From Dugong dugon (Eukaryota > Chordata > Mammalia > Sirenia > Dugongidae), in NCBI GenBank assembly GCA_030035585.1, contig CM057460.1, positions 130,370,714 through 130,434,713 on the forward strand: a stretch of 64,000 nucleotides of DNA, written 5' to 3'. The position numbers and the translations under genes are program-made. The notes beneath the pieces were generated by a model. The model did no database searches and was not told the DNA's origin. It was given only the letters and a program-made list of their open reading frames with translations. Positions 1 to 11,507 of this stretch are shown here, piece after piece (within the stretch, counting starts at the first letter, position 1; every line of letters starts with the position of its first letter).

Positions 1-742
1 TTTTGGGGCTATTTCTAAATCTGCTTTGAATATATGAAGTACAAGTAAGAATATATGTAAGAACATATGCTTTTATTTCTCTCGTGTAGATGTGTAAGAG
101 TGGAATGGGTACATCACAGGGTACGCTGACGTTTTAAGAAACTGTTCAACTGTTTTCCATGGTGGTTGTACCATTTTATATTTTCACCGGCAATGTACGA
201 AATCCCAGTTGCTCTACATCCTCACCAACACTTGGTGTGGTGAGCCCTCTTTTATTTTAGCCATTCTAATAGGTATGTAGTGATAGTTCATTGTGGTTTT
301 TATTTGCATTGAGCATCCTATGGTGTGCCTGTTTGACATTTGTTTATCTTTTTGTTGAAGTGTCTGTTCAAATCTTGTGCCTATTTTGTATCAGGTTACT
401 TGTTTTCTTACAGAGCTCTCTATATTCTCAATACAAGTCATTGTCAGATATTGTCAACATTTTCCTTCCCTATTAACAGTGTCTTTTGAAGTGCAGAAGT
501 TCTTAACTTTGATGAGGTCCAGTGTATCAGTTTGTTTTGTTTATGGATTGTGCTTTTCATGTCATTGTCTAATCTTTGCTTAACCTAAGGTCACAAAGAT
601 TTTCACCTATGTTTTGTTGTGGATGTTTTATAGTATATGTTTTATATTTAGATTTATGATCCATTTTGACTTATATGGTCCAAAATAGGAACTGCCATTC
701 TGGGTCTTGGTTTTTGTTTTGTTTTTTAATTTGTATCTGTGT
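1..742 (-). repeat. Old L1 LINE fragment (L1M type), part a
   Basis: The + strand reads as the reverse complement of the end of a mammalian L1 ORF2 and flanking sequence. Phrases such as aactgttttccatggtggt (about 145-170) and tcttttgaagtgcagaagtt (about 482-501) are typical of antisense L1M. No frame is open beyond about 80 codons. It is interrupted by the insertion at 755-1151 and resumes at 1164. The subfamily was not assigned. Confidence 0.8.
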
Positions 743-754
743 ATCAATTGATCC

Positions 755-1151
755 CTCCCATCTGTTCAGTTTGTTGTACTGTGGTGTCTTCCATGCTGCT
801 GTGTTGCTGGAAGCTATGCCGCTGGTATTTCAAATACCAGCAGGGTCACCCATGGTAGATAGGTTTCAGCAGAGCTTCCAAACTAGGACAGACTAGAAAG
901 AAAGGCCTGGGGATCTACTTTTGAAAATTAGCCAGTGAAAACCCTATGGATCACAACAGAATACTGTCCAATATAGTGGTGGAAGATGAGCCCCTGAGGT
1001 TGGAAGACTCAAAACACAGTGGCCACAATAATGGACTTGAGCATATCCAGTGATTGTGAAAATGGAGCCAGGAGCAGGCCACATTTCCTTCTGTTGTACA
1101 TGGGGTTGTCATAAGTCGGAGCTGACTCAACAGCAACCACCACCACCAACA
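755..1151 (+). mobile_element. Internally deleted RTE-derived element with 12-bp target duplication
   Basis: The insertion is flanked by the perfect direct repeat atcaattgatcc at 743-754 and 1152-1163. Its left part matches what I recall of the 5' region of the afrotherian RTE LINE, including the aggaagaaaggcctgg-like block near 890-910 and the tgaaaaccctatgga block near 937-951. Its right part (from about 1015) is the RTE 3' end with the cataagtcggagctgactc motif and a (caac/cac)n tail. The reverse transcriptase region between them is absent, so this is a nonautonomous derivative. A related copy lies at 51379-51630. Confidence 0.75.
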
Positions 1152-1163
1152 ATCAATTGATCC

Positions 1164-1731
1164 TTTCATTCACTGAATTGTGTTTGTTCCTTTGTCAAAA
1201 ATCACTTGTAATGTGTGTGTGGGTCTATTTCTAGACTCTGTATTTTGGTCCATTGATTTATTTGTCTATCTTTATCTAATATCACACTATCTTGATTATT
1301 ATAGTTTTCTAGTAAATCTTGAAGTCAGATAGCTTAAGTGCTTCAAATTTGTCCTTTTTCTTCAAGGTGGTTTTAGCATTTCTAGATTTTTTTTACTTTT
1401 CCATGTGAATTTTTAGAATCAGCTTATCAGTTTCTACAAAGGGAAAAAAAAAAGGCCTCAGTATTAAGCCTTCCAATCCAGGGATACGGTGGCTCTCATT
1501 TATTTAGAAGTACGATATTTGTATGTCTCATTGTACAGGTGTTACACATCTTTTGTCATATTTTTCCCTAAGTATTCCATATTTTTGATGCTATTATAAA
1601 TAGTATTTTCTAATTTTATTTTTAAATTGTCCACTTGCATATAGAATTAAAGTTGATTTTTGTATATTGGTCTTGTATCTTGAAACCTCCCTAAACTTGC
1701 TTATTACTTCCAGTAGCTTTTTTGTAGATGT

Positions 1732-1764
<33 letters not shown>

Positions 1765-1965
1765 GATCATGTTGTCTGAAAATACAGAGAATTTTACTAA
1801 TTCCTTTCCAATCTGGATGCTTTTATTTAGTTTTCTTGCCTCATTGCACTAGTCAGAACTTCCAATCCAATACTGAGTAGAAGTGGTGCAAGCAGACGTT
1901 GTTATCTTATTCTTGATCTTAGGAGAAAACAGCCTTTCACCATTAAATATCCAGCCCAATCAGAT
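1164..1965 (-). repeat. Old L1 LINE fragment (L1M type), part b
   Basis: This continues the antisense L1 broken at 742. Recognisable antisense ORF2 phrases include gtgtgggtctatttctagac (about 1215-1234) and tagaatcagcttatcagttt (about 1415-1434). The boundary near 1965 is approximate. It contains a TG/TA microsatellite at 1732-1764. Confidence 0.75.
1732..1764. repeat. (GT)n(AT)n microsatellite
   Basis: About four GT units are followed by twelve AT units with no interruptions, lying inside the antisense L1. It is probably length-polymorphic. Confidence 0.95.
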
Positions 1966-2770
1966 TTTACAAAGCATGACTTCAGCCCATAATATTTACT
2001 AGACGTTTAAGACCATATTCATCATGATTTTTTACTCTGATTTTGTGTTGTGTGGCATTTAACAAATTAAATTAGTTTATAGCACATGCCAAGTTCTGCA
2101 TCTAATTTTAGCTGACCGTATCAGGTCCCCACTTCCTTTCTTTCCCAACTTAGATTCCATGATCTATCATTATGATCACTCCCTTACAAACACCCCTAAT
2201 TCTTTTCCCCTGTTCTTCCTATGTTGTACTTGCCTTGAAAAATCCCAAACAGTGATGGAGAAAAAACACAAACCATGAGGGCTCACCTCACTTAGAATAC
2301 AACCACAGTTCTCAAGTTAGCCTGCAATCGTAGTAATTATTCTAGAGTAAATTTGGTTTTTCATTCTTTTTTCCAGTTTCCTAACTTTTTCCCTCTCTCC
2401 TCAAACTTCCAATATTTCATTTCCACTCCCCATGGATAACCTTGTTTTGCTGTCAAAATAAACACAATTAAAAATTATAGAAGGTAAATTGATACTGTAC
2501 ATTAAACAACTTTCTCAACTCCTAATAATTACCTCTTCTTTTTATCTCAGTTTATTTTACTAAATGTTGATTTTATATAGTACTGTCTTCTAAGTTGAAA
2601 GATTTTGTGTACCTCTTATTTGAGGTAAGCAGAAGATCAAATATATTAACTTCATCTAAAGTATACTGAATTATGGTTTATTCAGCTACTAAAATGGTTA
2701 TTGACTTGGGGAAATTACTATGTCTTTCAGGGTTTCAGGTTTCTCTTCCATAAATGGAAGGTTATTTTAA
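1966..2770. other. Intronic or upstream sequence, no gene seen
   Basis: AT-rich unique-looking sequence upstream of the first exon in the window. I see no exon, no long ORF and no repeat I can name with confidence. Confidence 0.5.
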
Positions 2771-2945
2771 CCAAGGATTGATAAACTACAGCCAGCCAGC
2801 CATATGTAGTCCATGGTCTGTTTTGTTTTTATAGCCCATGAGCTAAGAATGATTGTTTTTTAAAAAGGGGGGGGGGGGGGGGAAGCTACCCTGTAGTCCG
2901 CATACCCTAAAGTATTTACTATCTGGCATTTTAATATTTATAACA
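2771..2945 (+). repeat. hAT-like DNA transposon relic with an embedded poly-G run
   Basis: The segment begins with ggattgataaactacagcc and ends with aaagtatttactatctggca. These are the two ends of a common mammalian DNA-transposon relic of the 'cagcaaactacagcc' type. The interior is shortened and carries a G run at 2867-2882. A second copy of the same family lies at 16170-16375. The exact family name was not assigned. Confidence 0.6.
2867..2882 (+). repeat. Poly-G run (G16)
   Basis: Sixteen consecutive G residues preceded by A5. This is an unstable homopolymer whose true length is hard to sequence. Confidence 0.9.
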
Positions 2946-3356
2946 TATTATTAAAGAATTATAATACTTAGAAACTTGGTAAATAAGTCATCCTTTAATG
3001 ATTCCCAGTCTTAGAATAAAACCTAAACTCCTTATTAATGATAAGATTAATGTAATTAATTAAATGCTTAGAATATCTTTATCTTTAATTTAAAGTCAGT
3101 TCATTGTAGCTTGGGAAGATAACCAGTTAATAAAGTTGTGTGTTAGATCAACTGTATTTTTATGTGTGAAAAAGTAAGTTTGAAAAAATTTAAATTTCCT
3201 TGTAAATAAAGTTTTTTCAAGGATAATAAGCATATAAAATAGTACTTTTGGTATAGAAACATCTGAAATATTTCTTAAGATAATTTATACAAGTATTAAA
3301 TAACAGACATATTTTCTGTACTGTAATCATATCTTTTTATATTTCTCTCTATTTAG

Positions 3357-3443
3357 ATAGAAGCAGATTTGGGATATCCTGGAGGTAAAGCAAGAATTAT
3401 TCATAAGGAATCTGATATCATTACTGCTTTTGCTGTTAATAAA
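3357..3443 (+). CDS. DMXL1: DMXL1 coding exon A (first in window)
   Basis: The acceptor is ctatttag at 3349-3356 and the donor gtaagt starts at 3444. The 87 bp encode 29 residues starting IEADLGYPGG and ending ITAFAVNK, entering and leaving in phase 0. The sequence belongs to the C-terminal WD40 region, where ITAFAVN looks like a propeller strand. The preceding exon is not in the window. Confidence 0.92.
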
Positions 3444-4737
3444 GTAAGTACTTAGACACTTTTCGTTTCATAGTTGGAGAATCTCTGTTTTCTCTATTTA
3501 GTATCAGTATTTCTCTTTCAAAAAGCTGCTTCTCCTTAAATTTCAATCCAAATAATTGTTTAAAATTTTATAAAATAATTACATCATTTGATAATGTAAT
3601 TCATTATTTTATAATTTTGGATATATAGCAGATAAAATAATGTTTTCTTACTATACAGGGAAGTATCAAGTATTTATATTTGCAGTAGCCTTTAGAATTT
3701 GTACAACACGTTATAGCAGCTAACCAAAAGAAAATGTTTTGCATTTTCTTAAATGAATATGTTGAAAGTGGTTCTTACATTTGATAAAGTTCAAGCTTAT
3801 ATGTGACTCATAGAAATTCTCCCTCTTTGAATTATAGCTCCAGTAAGTGCCCAGCTAGTGTATTTTCTTTGTACTCTTTAGCCTCTTAACTAACACTCTC
3901 CTTAGAGATGTCTATAAGCTCCTCATAGAAGAAGTGATCTTAGGCTCAGTGGTCCAAGGTTGAAACTTATCTTGGTCATTTTCACCTTCTTTCTTCCCTG
4001 ATTGCCTTACTGTAAAGTTTCTGGTCACTTCTAGTGACTTTTAGTCAATCTGTTTCCTTTCCTTTGTATTAAGTTAGATATATATAAATCTATGTATATA
4101 TATTTATAATTTTCATGTATTCTGATTCATGAAAATAATTTTAATATAGTATTGATTTTTTAATTCAAATTTTTATATAATGTGGTCTTTTACAAATTTC
4201 CGTGTCTTAGATGTGTATCCTACTGAATAACATGAGCTACTCAGTAATCCTTTGAACAGTTGATTCTCCGTCTTACTGTGCTATGTCTGTCTTTTCTACC
4301 ATTTATCCTGGATAGTTTCTTTGTCATTCTGTCCTCATATCCTCCATGTCCTTCCTCTCAGAGACATCCCTGAGTAATGATTATTTCTGTTCAGGGCAGG
4401 CAAATCTAGAATCAGCCTTTTAGCCAGGCAGTTCTTGTGTAATAATACTTAGATGACGTGGTTCTTTTTCTAGAGGCTCTCAAATATACAGTTACTGTCT
4501 GTGCCCTACAATATCTAACACGCCCCCCCCCCCAATAAAATACGTTTTTTAATATTCTGTGCTGTGAAAGCAAACTAGGTTTTTTTTTTGTTTTTGGTTT
4601 TTTAATGTAAAAGGATTCACATATATGAAGTTTGCCATTCTCTGTGTAGGAATGTGCCTAATTAATTTTTATTTCTTCAGATTTGATAGCATTTTTTTAC
4701 ATTCCTTCTAGATTTATAGCTGAGAAATGGTACTGTC
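3444..4737 (+). other. DMXL1 intron, no named feature
   Basis: AT-rich intron sequence. A run of eleven C residues lies at 4523-4533 and T-rich tracts near 4580. I see no exon-like open frame with splice signals and no repeat I can assign. Confidence 0.5.
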
Positions 4738-5150
4738 ATAGTTACGTAATGCTGCTTTGACAGAAATACCACAAGTAGGTGGCTTCAAAGGACAGAAATT
4801 TATTTTCTCACAGTTCAGAAGTCTAGAAGTCTGTATTCACAGTATGGCTCTTGGGGGAGGTCCTTTTGTGTCTACTTCAGCTTCTAGCAGCTGCCAGCAA
4901 TCCTTGGCATTCCTGGGTTTATAGATGCATCTGTCTCTGTCTTCCTTTTCCCCTGTGTGTGTGTCTCTGTGTCTGTTTTGCATTTTTTATAACTCGTAAT
5001 TGATAGGTTTAGGATCCACTCTACTCTGATAATAACTTTATTAACATGATGAAAGAGAAAGTCTGTTTCCAGAAAGGATCACCTCCACAGGTTACAGGAG
5101 TTAGGATTTCAGTACACATTTTGGGGGAACACAATTCATTCCATAGCAGA
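4738..5150 (-). mobile_element. MLT1-type MaLR solo LTR, antisense
   Basis: The + strand shows the hallmark antisense MLT1 order. A 'gctttgacagaaataccaca' start near 4752 is followed by gacagaaatttattttctca near 4791. A 'cagcaatccttggcattcc' block near 4895 follows, and a 'tttgggggaacacaattcat' end near 5120. This is an ancient ERVL-MaLR LTR without coding sequence. Confidence 0.75.
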
Positions 5151-5904
5151 CACCTTGTGCTTTAATTCACACTGAAAAAAAAAAAAAATGCCAGTAAGGT
5201 TAAACTTCTTCCCATTTGTTTAATCGTGGATTATCTGTGTCAAGGACTCGAAAGGGTCTGAGATTTTACCCTACATTCAAACTAACAAGGTAGTGTGCAC
5301 AGTTACAGCATGGATACTGTTAAAAGACACGATACTCCTGGATCAGAGAAAAAGTTTATTACTAACACCAAGCCAAAGTATCCGTATTTTTGTCCTGGTT
5401 CCCTGAGTTCATTTCCTACAGAGCCATAGAAAGAGGTTCAGATGATTCCTGGACATGCAATGGATTGCATTAAAGAGGAGGAACACTGAATTTAGGGAAC
5501 CCAAATCTTTTTTAATGGGCAGTAAGCATGCCTTTGCTTCAGAGGAAGAAACTATCTCTGTCATCCAAGGCTGTAAGCTAGCTTGCTCTTGGATCTGGAG
5601 GGAAAAGACTACTGCATACAAACATCCTTGAAATAATACTCCAGAACAAAGGGCCATCAATGACTAACCAGATGTGCAGAAAGAGAGAGAACCATTGTGA
5701 ATTATCTCCCAGTAGTCTTTATATGATTTGTTTCCATTTATATCAGAGATCTTAGTTTTTTCTTATTAGTTTGTTTTAACATTTTGTATAATGGAAATAT
5801 TAATCCTATCTTTTCTTTGCTGTCAATATCTTCCCCAAGTGTTCTGTTTTAGAGATGTGCCTTTTTAATACACAGACATTAATGTTTTAATATTATTTAA
5901 GCTG
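5151..5904 (+). other. DMXL1 intron, unassigned
   Basis: No exon or confidently named repeat is seen. The stretch 5330-5665 has the base composition and short antisense ORF typical of LTR-derived DNA, but I cannot place it. Confidence 0.4.
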
Positions 5905-6860
5905 ACTCTTCATTTATGATTTCTTCTGGTATATCTCACCCATTCTTTTTCAACCCCTTTCTGCAAGGAGGATATAAATCAGTCTTCACACAGTAGCTGT
6001 TGTGTGGAAATATCAGAATCCCACTATTCTGTTCCGAACTATGGGGATATAACAAATCCCCACTTCCACTTCTCTGTTCAGTTCTGACACCAGCCACCCA
6101 CATGACACCTCTTTCTCTGACCGTACCCACCTGGAGCTAGGTCAAATCTGACAAGTTAAAAGTACACCATCCTTCAGACTGCCAAATAGGCAAACGCCAG
6201 CTGCAAACTCATAAGTGCACACAACACCCTTATTTCTGATTTGCTGACCACAAATTCAGGGTTTACCCACTGCCCCTTCAGGCTGCAAGCTTGGGGGCCT
6301 CCCCTGGGTTCCCTCACTTTCACTTGCTGGTTCCTACTTCTGTGGGTTCTGTAATTCACTGGAATGATTCACAAAATGCACAAAAAGTACTATACTTACA
6401 AGTACAGATTTATAATAGCAAAAGGATATAAATCTGGATTAGCATAAAGAAGAAATGCATGGAGCAAGGTCCAGGAGGGTTCCCAACACAGAACTTCTGT
6501 GTCCCAAAAAGGACATGCTACCCTCCTACGTATATTGATGTGTTTCACTAACCAGGAAGCTCTTGGAACTCCCGTTTCCATAGCCTTTGTTGGTTTCATG
6601 GGAGCCTCAGTGAGTATGAAAAATTGATTAATCATGCCCCCCTCCCATCCTGAGGTTAGCTAACCAGATGGTCTTTGTGGTGTGGCCAGCCCCCTACTTA
6701 TTTGTACAAATCCTGAAGTTTTGTCTGGAGATTTTAGATAATAAAGGCACCTTAGTCACTGAGAAAATTCCATGGTTTACTTCTCAGGAACCAAGGACAA
6801 AGTCCAAATTAAATTCTTTAAATCACACTTCCCACTTCTGTTTTTCTTGCCTATGACTAA
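5905..6860 (-). repeat. Probable ancient LTR-type repeat
   Basis: Sequence such as ggtttcatgggagcctcagt (about 6591-6610), ccagccccctacttatttg (about 6687) and 'ctcaggaaccaaggacaaag' (about 6783) resembles a widespread mammalian LTR of ERVL age in antisense. Boundaries and family are uncertain. It has no intact coding sequence. Confidence 0.4.
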
Positions 6861-7324
6861 AGGAGGCTTAGGAGAAAATGATATTATTTTATTTGAATAA
6901 TTAACCAGTATTTATTTAGTTTGGAGTTCCTTATCTCCTTCACCTTTTCCAGGGCTCCTGTCTTCTTCAGCATCTCCCTCCACATTTCTGGATTGTGCAA
7001 CCTAGGGGAAACCATAGCATAGTAGCAGACTAGAGAGACCATGTTGGGAGAGGAAATAAAGTGGTACATGTATTGCCATTTATAGTTAGCTTTCTGTTAG
7101 ATGCTCCTAACTTCTTAGAACATAAACATATCTCTAACCTCAAGCTATGAATTTTATGCTAAAAATTTAATTGTTAAAATTAATTTAAAATATCTATTTG
7201 TAAGAATATAGTGTATGCCTTAAAGTTATTTCCAGATGCTATTTTCTAATCTCCATGTTCAGAAGTGGCCTATATACATGTTGTGCTTTTTTATTTTAAA
7301 ATGATCATATGATTTATATTTCAG
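6861..7324 (+). other. DMXL1 intron, nothing recognised
   Basis: Plain AT-rich intron leading to the tatatttcag acceptor at 7315-7324. Confidence 0.5.
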
Positions 7325-7446
7325 GCAAATAGAAACTGCATAGCAATTGCTTCCAGCCATGACATTCAAGAACTAGATGTTTCTGGAATTCTAGCTACGC
7401 AGATCTATACTTGGGTGGATGATGATATAGAAATGGAAACCAAAGG
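7325..7446 (+). CDS. DMXL1: DMXL1 coding exon B
   Basis: The acceptor is atatttcag ending at 7324. The 122 bp encode ANRNCIAIASSHDIQELDV onward to TKG, finishing with two bases (GG) of a split glycine codon. The donor at 7447 reads GTACCC, a weak match at +4 to +6. The phase is confirmed because the next exon supplies the missing C and continues with SEDF. Confidence 0.9.
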
Positions 7447-7812
7447 GTACCCTTATACTTTTTTTTTATTCAGTAACTTTGCATTACAAATCACTATATC
7501 CACTGAACTGTAACTTTCAAAAGATTCTTTAAAAGAATACTATTCAATTGTAAGCAGAGTTGAGGCTGATATGTGCTAAAGAGTTAAAGAAGGGAAGGAG
7601 AAGCTTCAAAGGAGGAAATTGAGGCTTAGAAAGGGAGTAAGTGAAGGAATCTGAAATCGTTTGAGTATGAAGTTATTGTCTGTGAGTTAGAAGTAAGAAC
7701 TGAAGAAAAAATTTAAAAGGAAATATAAAGTTAAATGTTAGAGCTTTCAGGTGTAAAAGAAGAAATAAAGAACTGATAAATTGTTTTCATCCTGGTTGAC
7801 ATTCCATTGTAG
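7447..7812 (+). other. DMXL1 short intron, nothing recognised
   Basis: A 366-bp AT-rich and purine-rich intron with no repeat or secondary exon seen. Confidence 0.6.
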
Positions 7813-7954
7813 CTCAGAAGATTTCTTGGTCATACATGCTCGTGATGATTTAACAGCTGTTCAAGGTACAACACCATATACACATAGCAATCCTGGCACT
7901 CCAATCAACATGCCATGGCTTGGTAGTACACAGACTGGCAGAGGAGCATCTGTG
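7813..7954 (+). CDS. DMXL1: DMXL1 coding exon C
   Basis: The acceptor is ccattgtag ending at 7812 and the donor is gtatgt from 7955. The 142 bp complete the split glycine and encode SEDFLVIHARDDLTAVQGTT through GRGASV, ending in phase 0. The loop TPYTHSNPGTPINMPWLGS is rich in P, G, S and N and probably lies between propeller blades. The open frame runs past the donor to about 8200, but that extension is intron and L1. Confidence 0.92.
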
Positions 7955-8043
7955 GTATGTAAAGTTAAAAATATTAAGTTTGTGTATAAATGTCCTATTT
8001 TTCTTTCTAGCTCAATGGTTAAAGGATTATTTAAAACTTTTTT

Positions 8044-8592
8044 TCTTGTAAATTTTGTTTATTTTGTTGTTGAGAATATGCACAGCAAAATATACATCAA
8101 CAGTTTTCTACATGTACAATTAGTGACATTGATCTCATTCTTCAAGTTGTGCAACCATTTTCACCCTCCTTTTCTGAGTTGTTCCTCCCTTGTTACCTAA
8201 ACTATCTTCTGAGGTTCCTGTCGAATCTTTCTAAGGTTTCTGTCTAATCTTTCAAGTTGCTGTTGTCATTTTGATCCCATATGGATAATTCTTTAAAAGA
8301 TCATAATGCTCAAGGCAGGCCTTTGTTACTAGTTAAGTTAAACTATTGTTATAAGATGACTTCAGTGTGTATATTTGGTTTAAAGTTTAATGATTATCTC
8401 AGGGCATTAGTTTCAGGGGTTCATCCACCATCCATGGCTCCAGAAAGTCTAGAGTCCATGAGAATTTGAAATTCTATTCTGCATTTTCCGCTTTCAATCA
8501 GGATTCTTCTGTGGAATCTTTGATCAGAATGTTCAGTAACGGGAGCGGGGTATCATCCAGTTCTTCTGGTGTCATGGCAAAGGAGGCAGTTG
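8044..8592 (-). mobile_element. 5'-truncated L1 3' UTR, antisense, with target duplication
   Basis: The insertion is bounded by the direct repeat taaaactttttt at 8032-8043 and 8593-8604. Read on the minus strand it contains an 'agaactggatgata' block followed by 'acattctgat'. This parallels the 'agaactagatgatg' and 'ccattctgac' blocks in the 3' UTR of the + strand L1 at 53719-55221. It is therefore a non-coding 3' UTR copy of a related lineage-specific L1. Confidence 0.65.
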
Positions 8593-8604
8593 TAAAACTT
8601 TTTT

Positions 8605-9480
8605 TTTTTTTAAGTCTTGAATTTTTAGTAAGTCTTCCATGCTGGAAAGTGTACATTTTGATTATAGAGAATAATATGCTTTCGTTTAAAAAAGAAGATT
8701 AAGCAAAGTGTGCTATACAGATGAACGGAAACAATTTTTCTATAGTGATGTATCATATACTCGAGTCCTGATTACCTAAAATGTAATCTGTATTTATACC
8801 TCTAAGAGGTTCCTTTATTGGTATTTAGGGTGTAGGAATTGATACACAGAACCAAAGAAACCTAGCATTATTAAATTTTTTCAGTGGTTTCCTAGCTGGT
8901 GAGTTTTTTTCCCCTCAATTTCACAAGTCTAGTAATGACATCCACAAGTGAGGGATGCTTTCCTTGTCTTTCCCCACCCCCAAAAAATTATTTTACTGAT
9001 TAGTAAGGATAAGTGCTCAATCATCTTTAATAATGCCTTAGATTATTTTATACTTAATGCAGTTCTTTATAACTGATATAACCTTATAATTCTTTGAGAT
9101 ATATGTTATAGCCATTATTTACTACTTACCATTCTTCAGATGAAACATGAGAGTCAGAAAGATCAAGTGACTTGGTCAGTGTCAGATTTGTGGTGTAGTT
9201 TGTGTTAAATTCCTCCAATCCCTTAGTTCAGTGATTTTAGGTACAAGTGTTTTAGTATTAAAGAATTTGAAAAGTAATCTAGTGGTTATTCAAATGAAAT
9301 GGGTTTGGTCATAGTTATTTTTTTTTTTCCACTTGACATGCTAAAATTTATTTGTAGAGCCAACTGCTAGTATGATCTTTTAAAGGGAAGTATTATATCC
9401 TTTGAATATTCAAGGAAAATATTCAAAGGTTATTATAATAAGCACTTTTTTTTTCCATTTCCTACTTTAGAGAATACAAT
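8605..9480 (+). other. DMXL1 intron with a weak antisense MIR
   Basis: Mostly unassigned intron. The stretch from about 9085 to 9205 (…ttcagatgaaacatgagagt…caagtgacttggtcagtgtc) has the order of an antisense MIR core. Nothing else is recognised. Confidence 0.45.
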
Positions 9481-10272
9481 ACAGTTCTTCCTATAATAAC
9501 TTTCTTGCTGGTTTCTCTGCTTCCATGTTGCCCCTTTTGTTCTCTACACAGCAGCGAGAGTGCTCTTTTCTAAAGCATTATTCAGATTGCCACTCCCCTG
9601 CCTAAAACTTTCAGATTCCAAATACAACTATAAAAAAACAACTGGTGGCATAGTGGTTAAGAGTTCGGCTGCTAACCAAATGATCAGCAGTTTGAATCTA
9701 CCAGCTGCTTCTTGGAAACCCTGTGGGGCAGTTCTACTCTGCCCTATAGGGTTGCTGTGAGTTGGAATTGACTCAACGGCAACAGGTTTAACATGGCCTC
9801 TAAGGCCCTACGTGACCTAACCCCGGCCTACCTCTGCAGCCTCATCTTCCTTCATTCTACACCTTACTGTCTTTGCTTTAGTTAAACTGACCTTTCTGTT
9901 AAACACATTGAGCTCATTGCCATGTTTTCTCATTTGCTGGCTTTCTGCTTAAAATGTTCTTTCTCTTCATTTTACCATTCAAATCTCAACTCAAATTTCC
10001 AGAAACTTCTCTGGCTTCTCTAGTGAAAGCACTGCCCCTCCCTGGTCCCTCCCACTCACCCTATATCATATTATTCTATTTTAACATCTTTATACTGTTT
10101 AGCAGCTTTTGAGGTTATCTGTTCATGATTTAGTTGTATTTTCTGTACTTACTAGAATGTAAGCTCTTTGAGAGCTTGGAGTCTGCCTGCCTTTGTATAC
10201 TGATGATCCCTAACTAGAATGGTGTTTGACATATAGTAGGTGCTCAAAAAATAGTTGTTTATATTCCAATGC
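9481..10272 (+). repeat. L2 LINE 3' region, split by a SINE
   Basis: Classic L2 3'-end wording is visible. It includes gccactcccctgcctaaaac (about 9589), ggcctctaaggccctacgtg (about 9795), gaatgtaagctctttgag (about 10155) and tagtaggtgctcaaaaaata (about 10235). The element is split by the SINE at 9636-9790, and both halves are collinear. Confidence 0.8.
9636..9790 (+). mobile_element. AfroSINE-type tRNA-derived SINE inside L2
   Basis: It has a tRNA-like head (ctggtggcatagtggttaag, 9642-9661) and a B-box-like cagtttgaatctacc. The body cagttctactctgccctat and the RTE-like tail gagttggaattgactcaacg follow. It separates the two parts of the L2 copy. Confidence 0.9.
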
Positions 10273-11507
10273 ATTATAATACAAAAATCTAACTTTGTCA
10301 TTTCTTTTGGGACTGATTTGTCTTCCTTTCTAAATCCTAGAAGGACATCTTTTTAGTTGAGGTTATTTTGATTTTTGAACATGATAAGTATTCAGATGGT
10401 CCCACTCCACTCTCCAGAAATAGACACCAATATAGTAAAGTTGTTCTTTTTTTATGTGGATCTTATAAAATAGTTAATGATTTATTTGCTTTATAACATT
10501 CTACGTATGCTTTCAGGAATTTTTACTAACCTATGTTTGTATATTTTTTACTCTTGGTTTTCCTTTAATAACTTCAGTCAGAAAAATGGAGAAAATAAAA
10601 AAAGCAATGGTAACTCTTAGGCATTTCTTTAAGAGAAACATGAGATTTAAACATGAAGTTTACTGAAGTAATACTCAGCAGGTTTTATTTTTTGGGGAGT
10701 AGGAACGGATGGGTAAAATATTTTCTTAATGCTATTATTTTATTGAATTATGAATACTAACAACAAAAAGAATGCTTTCTGTTACCAATTTCTGCTATTT
10801 TGGAGTATAACTGCATCCATATGTATCTTTCCAGTTTTTACATTGTTCACCAGCTCTGCTGGCCTAGTCCCATCCCTCCCTACCAGCTCTACCTTCCCTG
10901 TAAGTTTAGGTGATTTGAACAATTTAAAATCCAAAAGAACAACAGAAAAATCTACAAACTTGTAATAACATGTAACTATAGTTACAGTGCTGCATGTATA
11001 GGAAGTATTCAAAAAATTAAAATTTCCCCTTTCATTTTATGTGTTTATTTTACTCTTATTTGAAAGGCTACTTAAATCATTCAAAACATGATTTAGAAAT
11101 GGTAAATAAGCAGTTCCAAACTTTATCAGTTAAAAAATTTATACAATTTTCTGTTTACCTCTTCTTTTTTCACATGCTTCTGCCTGTCTTTTTAACCTTA
11201 TACTATTCAGGATTATTCCAATAAATTTAATGGGATCAGAAAAGAATTGGCAAGAGAGGAGGTAAGACTAAATTCTTGAGGGGAATTTGTTCTTAGATAT
11301 TAGTCAGTGATGCAGAAAATGTATGTATACTTAAATGTAAGAGCTCCTCTATTAAATTTAATTTCTGTTACCATTTTCAGTATTTTTAGCTCTCATAATA
11401 TAGATGAGATCACAAAAAAATAGTCATTTGAATTTTCCTTCTCAGTTTAAATATTTAATCCTACCTTTTGTAGTAACTATAAAAGAACAATTTTTCTTTG
11501 TTAACAG
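10273..11507 (+). other. DMXL1 intron, nothing recognised
   Basis: AT-rich intron with no exon, RNA gene or nameable repeat seen. Short ORFs on both strands have no family resemblance. Confidence 0.55.

Noticed and set aside
7781-8200. Open frame of 139 codons starting upstream of DMXL1 exon C
   Set aside because: Only 7813-7954 is exon. The rest is intron and antisense L1 that happens to stay open.
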